DNA from: Brevibacterium sanguinis | Lineage (GTDB): Bacteria; Actinomycetota; Actinomycetes; Actinomycetales; Brevibacteriaceae | Length of the DNA: 64,000 nt | Reading direction: 5' to 3' | Assembly: GCF_003315415.1 (NCBI RefSeq) | Contig: NZ_QNSB01000007.1 | Coordinates: 1 to 64,000, forward strand | Shown: one piece after another, positions 29,893-38,933 of the stretch | Numbering within the stretch: position 1 is the stretch's first letter | How the letters are laid out: every line of letters starts with the position of its first letter | The notes under the pieces: model-generated | What the model saw: only the letters and a program-made list of their open reading frames with translations | Told to the model about the DNA's origin: nothing | Database searches by the model: none | Position numbers and translations under genes: made by a program

Positions 29893-31062
29893 ATGCACAC
29901 CACAGCGAGAACCGCAGAAGACATCGTCGGCATGGTCCCCCACACCCTCGGCTACATCCCGCACCGCAGCCTCGTCGCGATCATCATCACGACGGACGAG
30001 CGAGGGGTGGCGCGGTGCGAGACCACGCTGCGCATCGATTTCGACCTCGACACCGCCGCCCACATCGTCAGGGAATCGGGCCGGTGGGTCACCGACCTCA
30101 TCGTGGACGCCTGTCGGCCGTCCGGCGTGTTCTTCGTCCTCTACGACGAGGACTACCCCGGTGCCGACGAGGGCGCCCTCGTCCACCGCGGTCTCGTCCG
30201 CGCGGCGATGGACGAGATCGCCATGGCCCTCGAAGCCGAGAGCGTCGACACGCTCAGCGCCTGGTGGGTGGGCGGGAACAGGTTCGGGAGGATCGACCGT
30301 CCCGACGACGAGGGCGCCCCGCTCGAGACCGCGGCATCCTCGGCGTGCGCGACCGAGCTCATCGCCGGGGGATCGGCTCCCGCACGGGCGCCGGAGGACC
30401 TCGTCGTGCGGCCGGCAGCCGTCGACGAGGCCGAGCGGTTCCGCCCCGGGTTCGACGAATGGCTCGACATCGGCGTGAGCTTCGACGTCCTGACCGCGGC
30501 CTACCCCCGGATCACCGAGCTGCGCCGCAGCGACGACGACCTCGACCGCGGGGCCCTCACCGAGATCATGCATCCGCTCCTCGTCATGGCGATCGACGCC
30601 ATGCTGCGGCAGAAATGGTCCCGGGATGCGCTCGAGATGATCTTCAGCTTCAACCACCCCGACTTCCGCCCCGCCGACCTCATCGACTGCCCCGCCGGCG
30701 AACTGGCCTGCCGCGCGCTCGAGTACGGGTCGTCGGCGCGGGCGGCGATGGAGACGGTGGGCCTGTCCCACCGCCGGCCGCGGCCCCGCGACATCCGCCT
30801 GACCATCGAGTTCTTCAAGCACTACCTGCCCTGGGGCCACCCCGAGGTGCGGGCCTCGGCCTATGCCGTGATCGCATGGTTCGAGTGGGCCGGGGGCGGG
30901 TCGACGATGGCCGAGCAGTACGCGCGGGCCGCGCTCGACCTCGACGCCGACCACGTCATGGCCGGGCTGGTGCTGCGCGCGGTGGACTCCGGCTACCTGC
31001 CGAAGTGGCTGGACGAGGCCCGGTCCCGACGCGGCCGGACCGATTCGCCCCGCAGGGAATAA
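29893..31062 (+). CDS. DUF4192 family protein
   Basis: Cytoplasmic protein of 389 residues of an actinobacteria-restricted family. The N-terminal pattern (TAEDIVGMVPHTLGYIPH, then LVAI) is typical of DUF4192, and the C-terminal part has helical TPR-like segments (AYAVIAWFEWAGG, YARAALDLDADHVMAG) near 320-365. Function unknown. The ATG at 29893 follows GGGAGC. The frame is open to 29683, but the extra residues look like random high-GC translation. In other actinobacteria the gene sits near the primary sigma factor gene, as here. Confidence 0.8.
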   Translation: MHTTARTAEDIVGMVPHTLGYIPHRSLVAIIITTDERGVARCETTLRIDFDLDTAAHIVRESGRWVTDLIVDACRPSGVFFVLYDEDYPGADEGALVHRGLVRAAMDEIAMALEAESVDTLSAWWVGGNRFGRIDRPDDEGAPLETAASSACATELIAGGSAPARAPEDLVVRPAAVDEAERFRPGFDEWLDIGVSFDVLTAAYPRITELRRSDDDLDRGALTEIMHPLLVMAIDAMLRQKWSRDALEMIFSFNHPDFRPADLIDCPAGELACRALEYGSSARAAMETVGLSHRRPRPRDIRLTIEFFKHYLPWGHPEVRASAYAVIAWFEWAGGGSTMAEQYARAALDLDADHVMAGLVLRAVDSGYLPKWLDEARSRRGRTDSPRRE

Positions 31063-31143
31063 CGTGCGAAAATTGAGCGTTGACCCTGTCATTGCATCAT
31101 GGGAGAACTGTGCGTTCTTCCTCGGGCCTGGATCGCAGACCCC

Positions 31144-31149
31144 TTGACA
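31144..31149 (+). promoter_or_regulatory. consensus -35 TTGACA upstream of the sigma factor gene
   Basis: A perfect TTGACA is present 66 bases before the chosen start, but no good -10 lies at 16-18 bp (TGGCAC is the nearest at 18). Either the promoter depends on an activator or alternative sigma, or the hexamer is a chance match. Confidence 0.3.
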
Positions 31150-31209
31150 TGGGTCTTCGTAATGTCCTGGCACCATTGAGAAGTGTCAACGCTCGCGAAA
31201 GGTGAACAC

Positions 31210-32646
31210 GTGCCGAGAGTCGATAGGGAATCCACGACGGTGACCGACAAGACGGAGGGGACCGCGCAGTCCTCCACCGGTGGATCCAAGACCGCTGCCG
31301 CGTCGACCGGAGCGAAGAGGGCGACGAAGACCTCGGCATCCGCCGCCGAGACCGGAACCACGGCCAAGAAGACCACTGCGAGGAAGACCACCGCCACGAA
31401 GAGCACGACTGCGACCAAGACCGCCGCGAAGAAGACGACCGCGACGAAGACCGCCGCCAAGAAGACGACCGCGACGAAGACCTCCGCGAAGAAGTCGGCC
31501 GCCAAGACCGACGAGGACGTGACGGACAAGAAGGTCGACGACGTCGTCGTCGAACCCGGCGAGGACATCGAGCCGACCCCGGACGCGCTGGCCACCGAGG
31601 TGGTTCCCGGCGAGGAGACCGAGACCAAGAACTCCGAGGAGCAGGAGAAGAACGCCGCCGTCACCGAGGCGGGCGGCTTCATCGTCTCCGACGCCGATGA
31701 GGACGACGCTCCCGCTCAGCAGGTCGTCTCCGCGGGCGCGACGGCCGACCCCGTCAAGGACTACCTCAAGCAGATCGGCAAGGTCGCGCTCCTCAACGCC
31801 GCCGAGGAGGTCGACCTCGCGAAGCGGATCGAGGCCGGCATGTACGCCGAGCATCTGCTCGCCGAGGGCGAGGTCACCGATCCGCGCCTGAAGATGGACT
31901 ACAAGTGGATCGTCCACGACGGCCGCATCGCGAAGAACCACCTCCTCGAGGCGAACCTCCGCCTCGTCGTGTCCCTCGCCAAGCGCTACACGGGCCGCGG
32001 GATGCTCTTCCTCGACCTCATCCAGGAGGGCAACCTCGGCCTCATCCGCGCCGTCGAGAAGTTCGACTACACGAAGGGCTTCAAGTTCTCGACCTACGCG
32101 ACGTGGTGGATCCGGCAGGCGATCACCCGCGCGATGGCCGACCAGGCGCGGACGATCCGCATCCCCGTCCACATGGTCGAGGTCATCAACAAGCTCGCCC
32201 GCGTCCAGCGGCAGATGCTGCAGGACCTCGGCCGGGAGCCGAGCCCGGAGGAGCTCGCCAAGGAGCTCGACATGACTCCCGAGCGCGTCGTCGAGGTGCA
32301 GAAGTACGGCCGCGAGCCGATCTCCCTGCACACACCCCTCGGCGAGGACGGCGACTCCGAGTTCGGCGACCTCATCGAGGACTCCGAAGCGGTCGTCCCC
32401 TCGGACTCCGTGAGCTTCACCCTGCTCCAGGAGCAGCTGCACTCCGTCCTCGACACCCTCTCGGAGCGGGAGGCCGGCGTCGTGTCGATGCGCTTCGGCC
32501 TCAACGACGGCCAGCCCAAGACCCTCGACGAGATCGGCAAGGTCTACGGAGTGACCCGCGAGCGGATCCGCCAGATCGAGTCGAAGACGATGGCCAAGCT
32601 GCGCCACCCGTCCCGCTCACAGGTGCTGCGCGACTACCTCGACTGA
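31210..32646 (+). CDS. rpoD: primary RNA polymerase sigma factor (SigA/HrdB type)
   Basis: Housekeeping sigma factor. About 478 residues from GTG at 31210, which has GAAAGGTG five bases before it; GTG at 31183 is an alternative. Residues 30-110 form an Ala-, Lys- and Thr-rich tail with [10 protein letters not shown] units encoded by a 30-bp repeat (31422-31481). Region 1.2 starts at [11 protein letters not shown], region 2 holds [29 protein letters not shown] and the -10 recognition helix, region 3 follows and region 4 contains [18 protein letters not shown]. The 3' end overlaps the convergent amidase gene by 13 bases. Confidence 0.95.
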   Translation: MPRVDRESTTVTDKTEGTAQSSTGGSKTAAASTGAKRATKTSASAAETGTTAKKTTARKTTATKSTTATKTAAKKTTATKTAAKKTTATKTSAKKSAAKTDEDVTDKKVDDVVVEPGEDIEPTPDALATEVVPGEETETKNSEEQEKNAAVTEAGGFIVSDADEDDAPAQQVVSAGATADPVKDYLKQIGKVALLNAAEEVDLAKRIEAGMYAEHLLAEGEVTDPRLKMDYKWIVHDGRIAKNHLLEANLRLVVSLAKRYTGRGMLFLDLIQEGNLGLIRAVEKFDYTKGFKFSTYATWWIRQAITRAMADQARTIRIPVHMVEVINKLARVQRQMLQDLGREPSPEELAKELDMTPERVVEVQKYGREPISLHTPLGEDGDSEFGDLIEDSEAVVPSDSVSFTLLQEQLHSVLDTLSEREAGVVSMRFGLNDGQPKTLDEIGKVYGVTRERIRQIESKTMAKLRHPSRSQVLRDYLD

Positions 32647-33464
32647 GCGAACCAGGCGACGATGCCGTCGAAGAGGGCGGCGGCGTAGTCGCGCTGCCCC
32701 TCGGCGGACTCCATCAGCTCCGCCTCCTCGGGGTTGCGCATCTCACCGCACTCGACGATGACCGCCGGCACCGAGGCGTTGTTGAGGCCGGCCAGATCGC
32801 TGCGACGGCTGATCGCCTCATCGCCGTAGGCCCGGTTCGGGGTGAAGGACTCGCCCATGGAGTCGGCGATCGCCTCGGCGAGGCGGGACGAGGGTTCTTC
32901 GAGCTCCTCGCTCACGGCCGGATCGGCGACGATGACGTGGAACCCGCGGGTCGTCGTCGACTCGCTGCCGTTGGCGTGGATGCTCACCAGGAGGTCGGCG
33001 TCATCGGCGAACGTGCCCCGCTCGTCGACGCACGGACCGACCCCGTCGTTGTCCTCGCGGCTGACGATCACCTCGGCGCCGGCGGCGCGCAGCTCCTCGG
33101 CGAGGACCTCGGAGACCTTCCACGTGAACTCGGCCTCCGGGAATCCGGAATCGGTGGCCGTGCCGGTGGTGTTGCAGGCCTTCGTCCCGCCCCTGCCGTC
33201 GGGAACCGGACTGGCGATGTCCCGGGGGTGGGAGGCATTGCCGCCGTTGTGCCCCGGGTCGATGGCGACGGTGCGCCCCGAGAGGTCGGCGCCCTCGGCT
33301 GTGGGGGAGGACTTCGGCGCCGCCGCGGGGGCGCTGGGCGTCGGTGCGGAGGCGCTCGGCGTCGGCTCGGACTGCTCCCGGCCCGGCCGCTCGCAGCCGC
33401 CGAGGGCGGCCAATGCGAGAATGGAGCACAGCAGCACCGCGAGCGGACGTCGGAGTTCGGACAT
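32634..33464 (-). CDS. N-acetylmuramoyl-L-alanine amidase, lipoprotein
   Basis: Zinc amidase (Amidase_3 family) that cleaves the bond between MurNAc and the stem peptide. From 33464 the protein is 276 residues with a lipoprotein signal (about 1-24, Cys at 24 after ALGG), a Ser/Pro/Ala linker, then the catalytic domain: IDPGHNGG with zinc His72, a Glu near 105, SIHANG near 165, and VECGEM with the catalytic Glu near 245. GACAAT lies six bases before the ATG at 33464, suggesting a leaderless mRNA; the longer frame to 33494 is therefore rejected. It likely acts in septum splitting or wall turnover. Confidence 0.88.
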   Translation of the reverse strand: MSELRRPLAVLLCSILALAALGGCERPGREQSEPTPSASAPTPSAPAAAPKSSPTAEGADLSGRTVAIDPGHNGGNASHPRDIASPVPDGRGGTKACNTTGTATDSGFPEAEFTWKVSEVLAEELRAAGAEVIVSREDNDGVGPCVDERGTFADDADLLVSIHANGSESTTTRGFHVIVADPAVSEELEEPSSRLAEAIADSMGESFTPNRAYGDEAISRRSDLAGLNNASVPAVIVECGEMRNPEEAELMESAEGQRDYAAALFDGIVAWFAQSR

Positions 33465-33500
33465 GGACCCATTGTCCCACTGCCCCGGTCCCACGGAGTC

Positions 33501-33620
33501 GGTCCCGCCGAGGCGGTCCGTCGGGCTCCGGTCCCGGCGAGGGTGGTCCGCCGGGCTCCGGTCCCGCCGAGGCGGCCCAGCGCGGCCCAGATCCTGCCGG
33601 AGCGGTCCGCAGAGGCCCGA
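33501..33620. repeat. degenerate 29-30 bp tandem repeat between amidase and parE
   Basis: Units beginning GGTCCCGCCGAGGCGG at 33501, 33530, 33560 and (diverged) 33590 follow one another head to tail. The array fills the divergent promoter region of the amidase and topoisomerase genes. No protein similarity is seen in any frame. Confidence 0.65.
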
Positions 33621-33697
33621 GTTCGGCCGACACGGCCTGCCAGGAGTCGGTCGTGTCCGTGTCGCCGACTATCATTCAACCGAACGAGAGGATTCGC

Positions 33698-35809
33698 GTG
33701 GAAGAGGAAAGCTACGGTGCCAGGCACCTGTCCGTGCTGTCGGGTCTCGAGGCGGTGCGCAAGCGCCCCGGCATGTACATCGGGACCACCGACTCCCGGG
33801 GTCTCATGCACTGCCTGTGGGAGATCATCGACAACTCCGTCGACGAGGCGCTGGCCGGTCACGGCAGCTCGATCCTCGTCGAGCTCGAGGCCGACGGCTC
33901 CGTCGCGGTCACCGACAACGGTCGCGGGATCCCCGTCGACATCGAGCCGAAGACGGGGCTGACCGGCGTCGAGGTCGTCATGACCAAGCTCCACGCCGGT
34001 GGCAAGTTCGGCGGCTCCTCGTACGCGGCCTCCGGCGGACTCCACGGTGTCGGCGCCTCCGTGGTCAACGCCCTCTCCGCCCGCCTCGACGTCGAGGTCA
34101 CCCGCGGCTCGAAGGTCCACAAGATGTCGTTCCGCCGCGGCGTCCCCGGCCGCTTCGACGACTCCTCGGGCACGAAGAGCCCCGACAACCCCTTCGAGGA
34201 GTTCCAGGAGGCGACCGGCCTCGACATCGTCGGCAAGGCCAAGCGCGGGGTCACGGGCACCCGGACCCAGTACTGGGCCGATCCGCAGATCTTCCTCTCC
34301 AACGCCCAGTTCGACTATCCCCACCTCGTCGAACGGGCCCGGCAGACCGCGTTCCTCGTCCCCGGGCTCGAGATCCGCATCGAGGACCGGCGCGGAGTCG
34401 CGCGCGACGAGACGGGGGAGGTCATCGCCGAACGCGTCGAGGTCTTCCGGTTCGACGGCGGGATCACCGAGTTCGTCGACCACCTCGCCATCGACCCGCC
34501 GATCACCGACACCTGGCGCCTGCAGGACACCGGTCACTTCAAGGAGACCGTCCCCGTCCTCGACTCCGCGGGACACCTCGTGTCGAAGGAGGTCGAGCGG
34601 GAGGTCGGCGTCGACATCGCCCTGCGCTGGGGCACCGGCTACGACACGAAGATCAAGAGCTTCGTCAACGTCATCGCCACCCCGCACGGCGGCACCCACC
34701 TGTCAGGCTTCGAACAGGCCACCCTCAAGGCGATGCGCAAGGCCGCCGAGGCGAACGCCCGCAAGCTCAAGCTCGGCAAGGACAAGCTCGAGAAGGACGA
34801 TGTCCTCGCGGGACTCACCGCCGTCGTCACCGTCCAGCTCTCGGAACCCCAGTTCGAGGGGCAGACGAAGGAGGTGCTCGGCACCGCCGCGGTGAGGCAG
34901 ATCGTGGCGAAGTCCGTCGAGAAGCAGCTCGGAGCCGTCCTCGCCTCGTCGAAGCGCGCCGAGAAGCAGCAGGCCGCGGTCCTGCTGGAGAAGGTCGTCT
35001 CCGAGATGAAGTCGCGCATCTCCGCGCGCACCCACAAGGAGAACCAGCGGCGCAAGACGGCGCTCGAAGCCTCGTCGCTGCCCGCGAAGCTCTACGACTG
35101 CCGCGACAACGGGGTGGAGAACACCGAGCTGTTCATCGTCGAGGGCGACTCGGCGATGGGCACCGCGAAGGCCGCGCGCAACTCCGACCACCAGGCGCTG
35201 TTCCCGATCCGCGGGAAGATCCTCAACGTCCAGAAGGCATCGCTGTCGGACATGCTCGCCAATGCCGAGTGCGCCGCCCTCATCCAGGTCATCGGCGCCG
35301 GCTCGGGACGCAGCTTCGATCTCGACGCCGCCCGCTACGGGCGGGTCATCATCATGACCGACGCCGACGTCGACGGGGCGCACATCCGAACCCTCCTGCT
35401 CACCCTGTTCTTCCGCTATATGAAGCCGCTCGTCGAGGAGGGGCGCGTCTTCGCTGCCGTGCCGCCCCTGCACCGGGTGGAGGTCGTGACGAAGCGCGGC
35501 ACCCCCAACGACATCGTCTACACCTACACCGAGGCGGAGCTGCAGGCGCTTCTGAGGAAGCTCGAGAAGTCGAAGAAGACGTACAAGGAGCCGATCCAGC
35601 GCTACAAGGGCCTGGGGGAGATGGACGCCGACCAGCTCGCCGAGACGACGATGGACCCGACGATGCGCACCCTGCGCCGGGTGACCATGGCCGACGCCGA
35701 GGCGGCGGAGAGCACCTTCGAGCTCCTCATGGGCACGTCGGTGGGACCGCGCAAGGAATTCATCGTCTCGGGAGCCGCCGTGCTCGACGCGGAGCGCATC
35801 GACAGCTGA
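33698..35809 (+). CDS. parE: type II DNA topoisomerase subunit B (ParE/GyrB)
   Basis: ATPase subunit of a type II topoisomerase. 703 residues from the GTG at 33698. The GHKL ATPase carries LEAVRKRPGMYIG near 16-28, EIIDNSVDEA near 43 and DNGRGIP near 70; the TOPRIM domain has EGDSAMG near 480 and DADVDGAH near 550, with the C-terminal KGLGEM. Its place beside the primary sigma factor gene is that of parE in other actinobacteria, so topoisomerase IV is preferred to gyrase. GTGs at 33653 and 33659 are in frame; TATCAT at 33670-33675 and AGAGGA at 33687 favour 33698. Confidence 0.88.
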   Translation: MEEESYGARHLSVLSGLEAVRKRPGMYIGTTDSRGLMHCLWEIIDNSVDEALAGHGSSILVELEADGSVAVTDNGRGIPVDIEPKTGLTGVEVVMTKLHAGGKFGGSSYAASGGLHGVGASVVNALSARLDVEVTRGSKVHKMSFRRGVPGRFDDSSGTKSPDNPFEEFQEATGLDIVGKAKRGVTGTRTQYWADPQIFLSNAQFDYPHLVERARQTAFLVPGLEIRIEDRRGVARDETGEVIAERVEVFRFDGGITEFVDHLAIDPPITDTWRLQDTGHFKETVPVLDSAGHLVSKEVEREVGVDIALRWGTGYDTKIKSFVNVIATPHGGTHLSGFEQATLKAMRKAAEANARKLKLGKDKLEKDDVLAGLTAVVTVQLSEPQFEGQTKEVLGTAAVRQIVAKSVEKQLGAVLASSKRAEKQQAAVLLEKVVSEMKSRISARTHKENQRRKTALEASSLPAKLYDCRDNGVENTELFIVEGDSAMGTAKAARNSDHQALFPIRGKILNVQKASLSDMLANAECAALIQVIGAGSGRSFDLDAARYGRVIIMTDADVDGAHIRTLLLTLFFRYMKPLVEEGRVFAAVPPLHRVEVVTKRGTPNDIVYTYTEAELQALLRKLEKSKKTYKEPIQRYKGLGEMDADQLAETTMDPTMRTLRRVTMADAEAAESTFELLMGTSVGPRKEFIVSGAAVLDAERIDS

Positions 35810-35857
35810 GGGCCGACCGCGGCGTCGGGCCGCGATGCCGCGAACCCGTCGCGTCGA

Positions 35858-35879
35858 CCGGCCGTCAGGCGACGGCCGG
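35858..35879. terminator. hairpin between parE and the M56 gene
   Basis: CCGGCCGTC (35858-35866) pairs with GACGGCCGG (35871-35879) across AGGC. It lies between two converging genes and overlaps the stop codon of the minus-strand one, so it can serve both. Confidence 0.5.
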
Positions 35880-36758
35880 GAACGGCACGATGACGAGCAG
35901 CGTGGGCACGAGGAGCATCGCGACCGCGCTGAGGATCGACGTCACCCGCACCGGGATCCTCGCCGGATGCGGGGGCTGCGTGAGTCGCTCGATCCGCAGC
36001 CGCGAGAGATCGTCGCGGTGGTCGGGGCTGATCCGGGCCGCCGCGGCCACGGCCCGGGCGAGGACCTCGGGATCGACGCGATCACGCGCCAGATCGTCGG
36101 CCATGAGCTCGATGAGCCGATTGACGGAGTTGAGTCCGATCGCGGTCGCGGAGAAGAACGGCAGCGCCCGATGCCACGCGGCGAACGGGATCACCAGCAG
36201 ATCGTGGCGGAAGTCGAGGTGAGCGCGCTCATGCGCGATGACGGCCGCACGCTCCTCCTCGGGCAGCACTTCGAGCAGACCCGTGGAGAGCACCGCCGTG
36301 CCCTTCTTCGGACCCTGCGGCAGGCAGTAGGCCACGGCCTCATCGGTCGTGATGATGCGCGTGTTCGGGTGGGTCGACGAGGGCTCGCTGAGCAGATGGA
36401 GGATCTCGGCGTGGCGCAGCCTGGTCCGCCGGGCGGAGAAGAAGGTCACGGCGAGGCAGCCGAGCAGACGCCCGATGAGCAGGAGGGCGACGATGAGGAG
36501 GATCCAGGCGCCGATTCCGAGATCGGCATGGGACTGCCCGCGGACGAGATCCCAGATCCCGGCGGGGAGGTTGCGTGAGTCCGAATCGACGGCGAAGGCC
36601 AGCGCGGTGCCGATGAGGGACAGACCGCCGGAGAGCCCGACGGCCTGCCACAGCACGACTTCGGAGACCGGGTCGCCGCGGAAGCGGGACAGGGCGGCCG
36701 GGATCGGCCAGGCGAGGAGGAAGGCGAGGACCGCGAGGAGTGATCCGACGAGGATCAT
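35865..36758 (-). CDS. M56-family membrane metalloprotease (BlaR1-like)
   Basis: Membrane protein of 297 residues with hydrophobic segments at about 2-20, 35-57, 82-105 and 273-295. The zinc motif HERAH is at 176-180, with a likely third ligand in IELMADD near 217. It matches the protease part of BlaR1/MecR1; no extracytoplasmic penicillin-sensing domain follows. The gene lies 13 bases downstream of a BlaI-type repressor gene, the standard pairing in which the protease relieves repression. The signal that activates it is unknown. Confidence 0.88.
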   Translation of the reverse strand: MILVGSLLAVLAFLLAWPIPAALSRFRGDPVSEVVLWQAVGLSGGLSLIGTALAFAVDSDSRNLPAGIWDLVRGQSHADLGIGAWILLIVALLLIGRLLGCLAVTFFSARRTRLRHAEILHLLSEPSSTHPNTRIITTDEAVAYCLPQGPKKGTAVLSTGLLEVLPEEERAAVIAHERAHLDFRHDLLVIPFAAWHRALPFFSATAIGLNSVNRLIELMADDLARDRVDPEVLARAVAAAARISPDHRDDLSRLRIERLTQPPHPARIPVRVTSILSAVAMLLVPTLLVIVPFPAVA

Positions 36759-36771
36759 GAGCGGGTCCGGA

Positions 36772-37134
36772 TCAGGAGCTGGTCGAGTGGTTGCGCCCCA
36801 GGAGAGTGCGCAGGGTCTTCGTGTCGGCCTCGGAGACCGTGCCGAGGAACCTGGCGAGCACGGCCTGACGATCGGGAGCCTGCGAGAGGACCTCGCTCAT
36901 CAGCTCGGCGACATGGTCCTCACGCGTGGACACGGCGAGGTACCGGTGGGGACGGATGCTGCGATCGCGGGTGACGAAGCCCTTCTTCTCCAGCCGGGTG
37001 AGCACGGTGTGCACGGTCGTGAGCGCGAGGTCCCGGTCGGCCAGCACATCACGCAGCTCCGCCGCGCTCAGGCCGTCGTCATGCACCCAGATGGCGTCCA
37101 TCACGCTGCGTTCGAGTTCGCCCAGTGTTCCCAC
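36772..37134 (-). CDS. BlaI/MecI/CopY-family transcriptional repressor
   Basis: Winged-helix repressor of 120 residues. The N-terminal helix-turn-helix (LGELERSVMDAIW, then AAELRDVLADRD and TTVHTVLTRLEKKGFV) is diagnostic for BlaI. The C-terminal dimerisation part is helical. GTG at 37134 is the start. A dyad resembling the cydA operators lies 47-63 bases upstream, and two perfect dyads stand in front of the divergent cydA, so it probably controls both its own operon and the bd oxidase genes. In Mycobacterium tuberculosis the paralogous pair is Rv1846c/Rv1845c (from memory). Confidence 0.88.
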   Translation of the reverse strand: MGTLGELERSVMDAIWVHDDGLSAAELRDVLADRDLALTTVHTVLTRLEKKGFVTRDRSIRPHRYLAVSTREDHVAELMSEVLSQAPDRQAVLARFLGTVSEADTKTLRTLLGRNHSTSS

Positions 37135-37180
37135 GGTGTCCTTGTCTTTCAGGAGATCTTGTCCAGTGACTCCAGTCTAG

Positions 37181-37197
37181 CTCTACAAGCTGTCGAA
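37181..37197. promoter_or_regulatory. candidate BlaI operator in front of the repressor gene
   Basis: CTCTAC-AAGCT-GTCGAA matches the TTCTAC-N5-GTAGAA dyads before cydA at 10 of 12 half-site bases and has the same 5-bp spacer. Its position 47-63 bases upstream of the repressor start suits autoregulation. Confidence 0.6.
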
Positions 37198-37284
37198 TTC
37201 CATGAGAGAAGCGCCGGTGCCGGCGGCGATCGCGCTCGGCGATGGACGCGACCGTCTTGGATCCCGGGACGACCCTCGAGTTGT

Positions 37285-37318
37285 TTCTACTGGGCGTAGA
37301 ATTCTACGTGTTGTAGAA
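37285..37318. promoter_or_regulatory. two tandem perfect dyads, candidate BlaI operators of cydA
   Basis: TTCTAC-N5-GTAGAA occurs at 37285-37301 and again, with no gap, at 37302-37318. The outer arms also extend to GTTTCTAC (37283) and GTAGAAAC (37313-37320), and the junction forms GTAGAATTCTAC. The block ends 28 bases before the cydA ATG and overlaps a -10-like TAGAAT at 37297-37302. The layout is that of a repressor site blocking RNA polymerase. Confidence 0.75.
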
Positions 37319-37346
37319 ACACGCCCTCTTCGCGAACGGAGCTCAC

Positions 37347-38909
37347 ATGGATCCGGTCCTCATCGGACGGTGGCAGTTCGGCATCACCACGGTCTATCAC
37401 TTCTGGATGGTTCCCCTCACCCTCGGCCTCGGGATGCTCGTCGCGATCCTGCAGACGATGTACCATCGCACCGGCAACGAGGTGTATCTGCGCAGCACCA
37501 AGTTCTTCGGCAAGCTGTTCCTCATCAACTTCATCATGGGAGTCGCGACGGGACTCGTCCAGGAGTTCCAGTTCGGCATGGCCTGGAGCGAGTACTCGAG
37601 GTTCGTCGGCGACGTGTTCGGCGCCCCGCTCGCGCTCGAGGCGCTGCTCGCGTTCTTCCTCGAATCGACGTTCCTCGGGCTCTGGATCTTCGGCTGGGGG
37701 CGACTGCCCAGGGGCGTCCACCTCGCCAGCCTGTGGTGCGCGGTCATCGGCTCCTGGATCTCCGCCTACTTCATCATCGTCGCCAACTCGTGGATGCAGC
37801 ACCCCGTCGGCGTCGAGATGGTCGAGGGACGGCCGGTGATGACGGACGTGTGGGCGGTGCTGACGAACAACACGGCGATCGCCGCCTACACCCACACCCT
37901 GTTCGGAGCCCTCGCCGTGGGAGGCAGCTTCCTCCTTGGCGTCTCCTGGTACCACCTCTACCACCGGCGCAAGGACGGAATCGACACGATCGGCCCCGAT
38001 GGGAAGGTCGTCGTCGGGTCCGCCGCCGACCTGCCCGGCCGGGACGAGATCGACCACCGGGTGTGGATCCGCAGCCTGCGGATAGGCGGTCTCGTCGGGA
38101 TCCTCGCCTTCGCCGGAGTCGCGATCACCGGCGACGTCCAGGCCAAGCTGATGTTCGAGCAGCAGCCCATGAAGATGGCCTCCGCCGAGGGCGCCTGCCA
38201 TGACGGGACCGGATTCTCCGTGCTGACGATCGGCGACCCCTCGTCGAACGACTGCGAGGGAGTGGAGAACGTCTTCGAGATCCCGGGACTGCTCTCCTTC
38301 CTCGCCAAGGGCGACTTCACCACCCCCGTCGACGGCGTCAACACCCTGCTCCCGGAGTACCAGGAGCGCTACGGCACCCACCTGCCCGAGGACCCCCGCT
38401 ACGGGGAGCACTCGGGAGCCGAGATCGACTACCAGCCCATCATGATCGTCACCTACTGGGGATTCAGGTTCATGATCGGATTCGGAGTCGTCGCCGCCGG
38501 GGTCTGCGCGCTCGGGCTGTGGCTGACCCGCCGGGGCACGGTGCCCGACTCGACATGGCTGATGCGCGGGGCGCTGCTGTCGATCACGGCGCCATTCATC
38601 GCGAACTCCGCCGGCTGGGTGTTCACGGAGATGGGCCGGCAGCCGTTCGTCGTCGCCCCCAACCCCGCCCAGCTCGACGGCGTGTACATGTTCACCCAGG
38701 CCGCGCTCTCGCCCGAGGTCTCACCCGCGATGCTGCTGTTCTCACTGATCAGCCTGACGACCGTCTACGGGGTTCTCATGCTCGTCGAGCTCAGGCTGCT
38801 CGCGGTCTACATCAGGGGAGGGGTCGCCTCGGCGATGCCCGAACTCGCCCAGGTCAACCGCAGACCGACGATCACCGGCGGCGACGACGTCCTGTCGTTC
38901 GCCTACTGA
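37347..38909 (+). CDS. cydA: cytochrome bd quinol oxidase subunit I
   Basis: Haem-bearing subunit of the bd-type terminal oxidase, which reduces oxygen with high affinity and without proton pumping. The protein is 520 residues with about nine membrane segments. The N-terminal haem ligand region VYHFWMVPLTLGLG places His at 18; AAYTHTLFG has the second His near 183, and IMIVTYWGFRFMIGFG precedes the GRQP motif near 430. GRQPF replaces the more usual GRQPW. The quinol loop is of the short type. First gene of cydA-cydB-cydDC behind two perfect operator dyads. Confidence 0.95.
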   Translation: MDPVLIGRWQFGITTVYHFWMVPLTLGLGMLVAILQTMYHRTGNEVYLRSTKFFGKLFLINFIMGVATGLVQEFQFGMAWSEYSRFVGDVFGAPLALEALLAFFLESTFLGLWIFGWGRLPRGVHLASLWCAVIGSWISAYFIIVANSWMQHPVGVEMVEGRPVMTDVWAVLTNNTAIAAYTHTLFGALAVGGSFLLGVSWYHLYHRRKDGIDTIGPDGKVVVGSAADLPGRDEIDHRVWIRSLRIGGLVGILAFAGVAITGDVQAKLMFEQQPMKMASAEGACHDGTGFSVLTIGDPSSNDCEGVENVFEIPGLLSFLAKGDFTTPVDGVNTLLPEYQERYGTHLPEDPRYGEHSGAEIDYQPIMIVTYWGFRFMIGFGVVAAGVCALGLWLTRRGTVPDSTWLMRGALLSITAPFIANSAGWVFTEMGRQPFVVAPNPAQLDGVYMFTQAALSPEVSPAMLLFSLISLTTVYGVLMLVELRLLAVYIRGGVASAMPELAQVNRRPTITGGDDVLSFAY

Positions 38910-38933
38910 GGACCCTGCTGAGGAGTCATGACG

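Noticed and set aside
36349-37299. A 316-residue plus-strand frame across the M56 and blaI genes
   Set aside because: Antisense to two well-recognised genes and without domain features.
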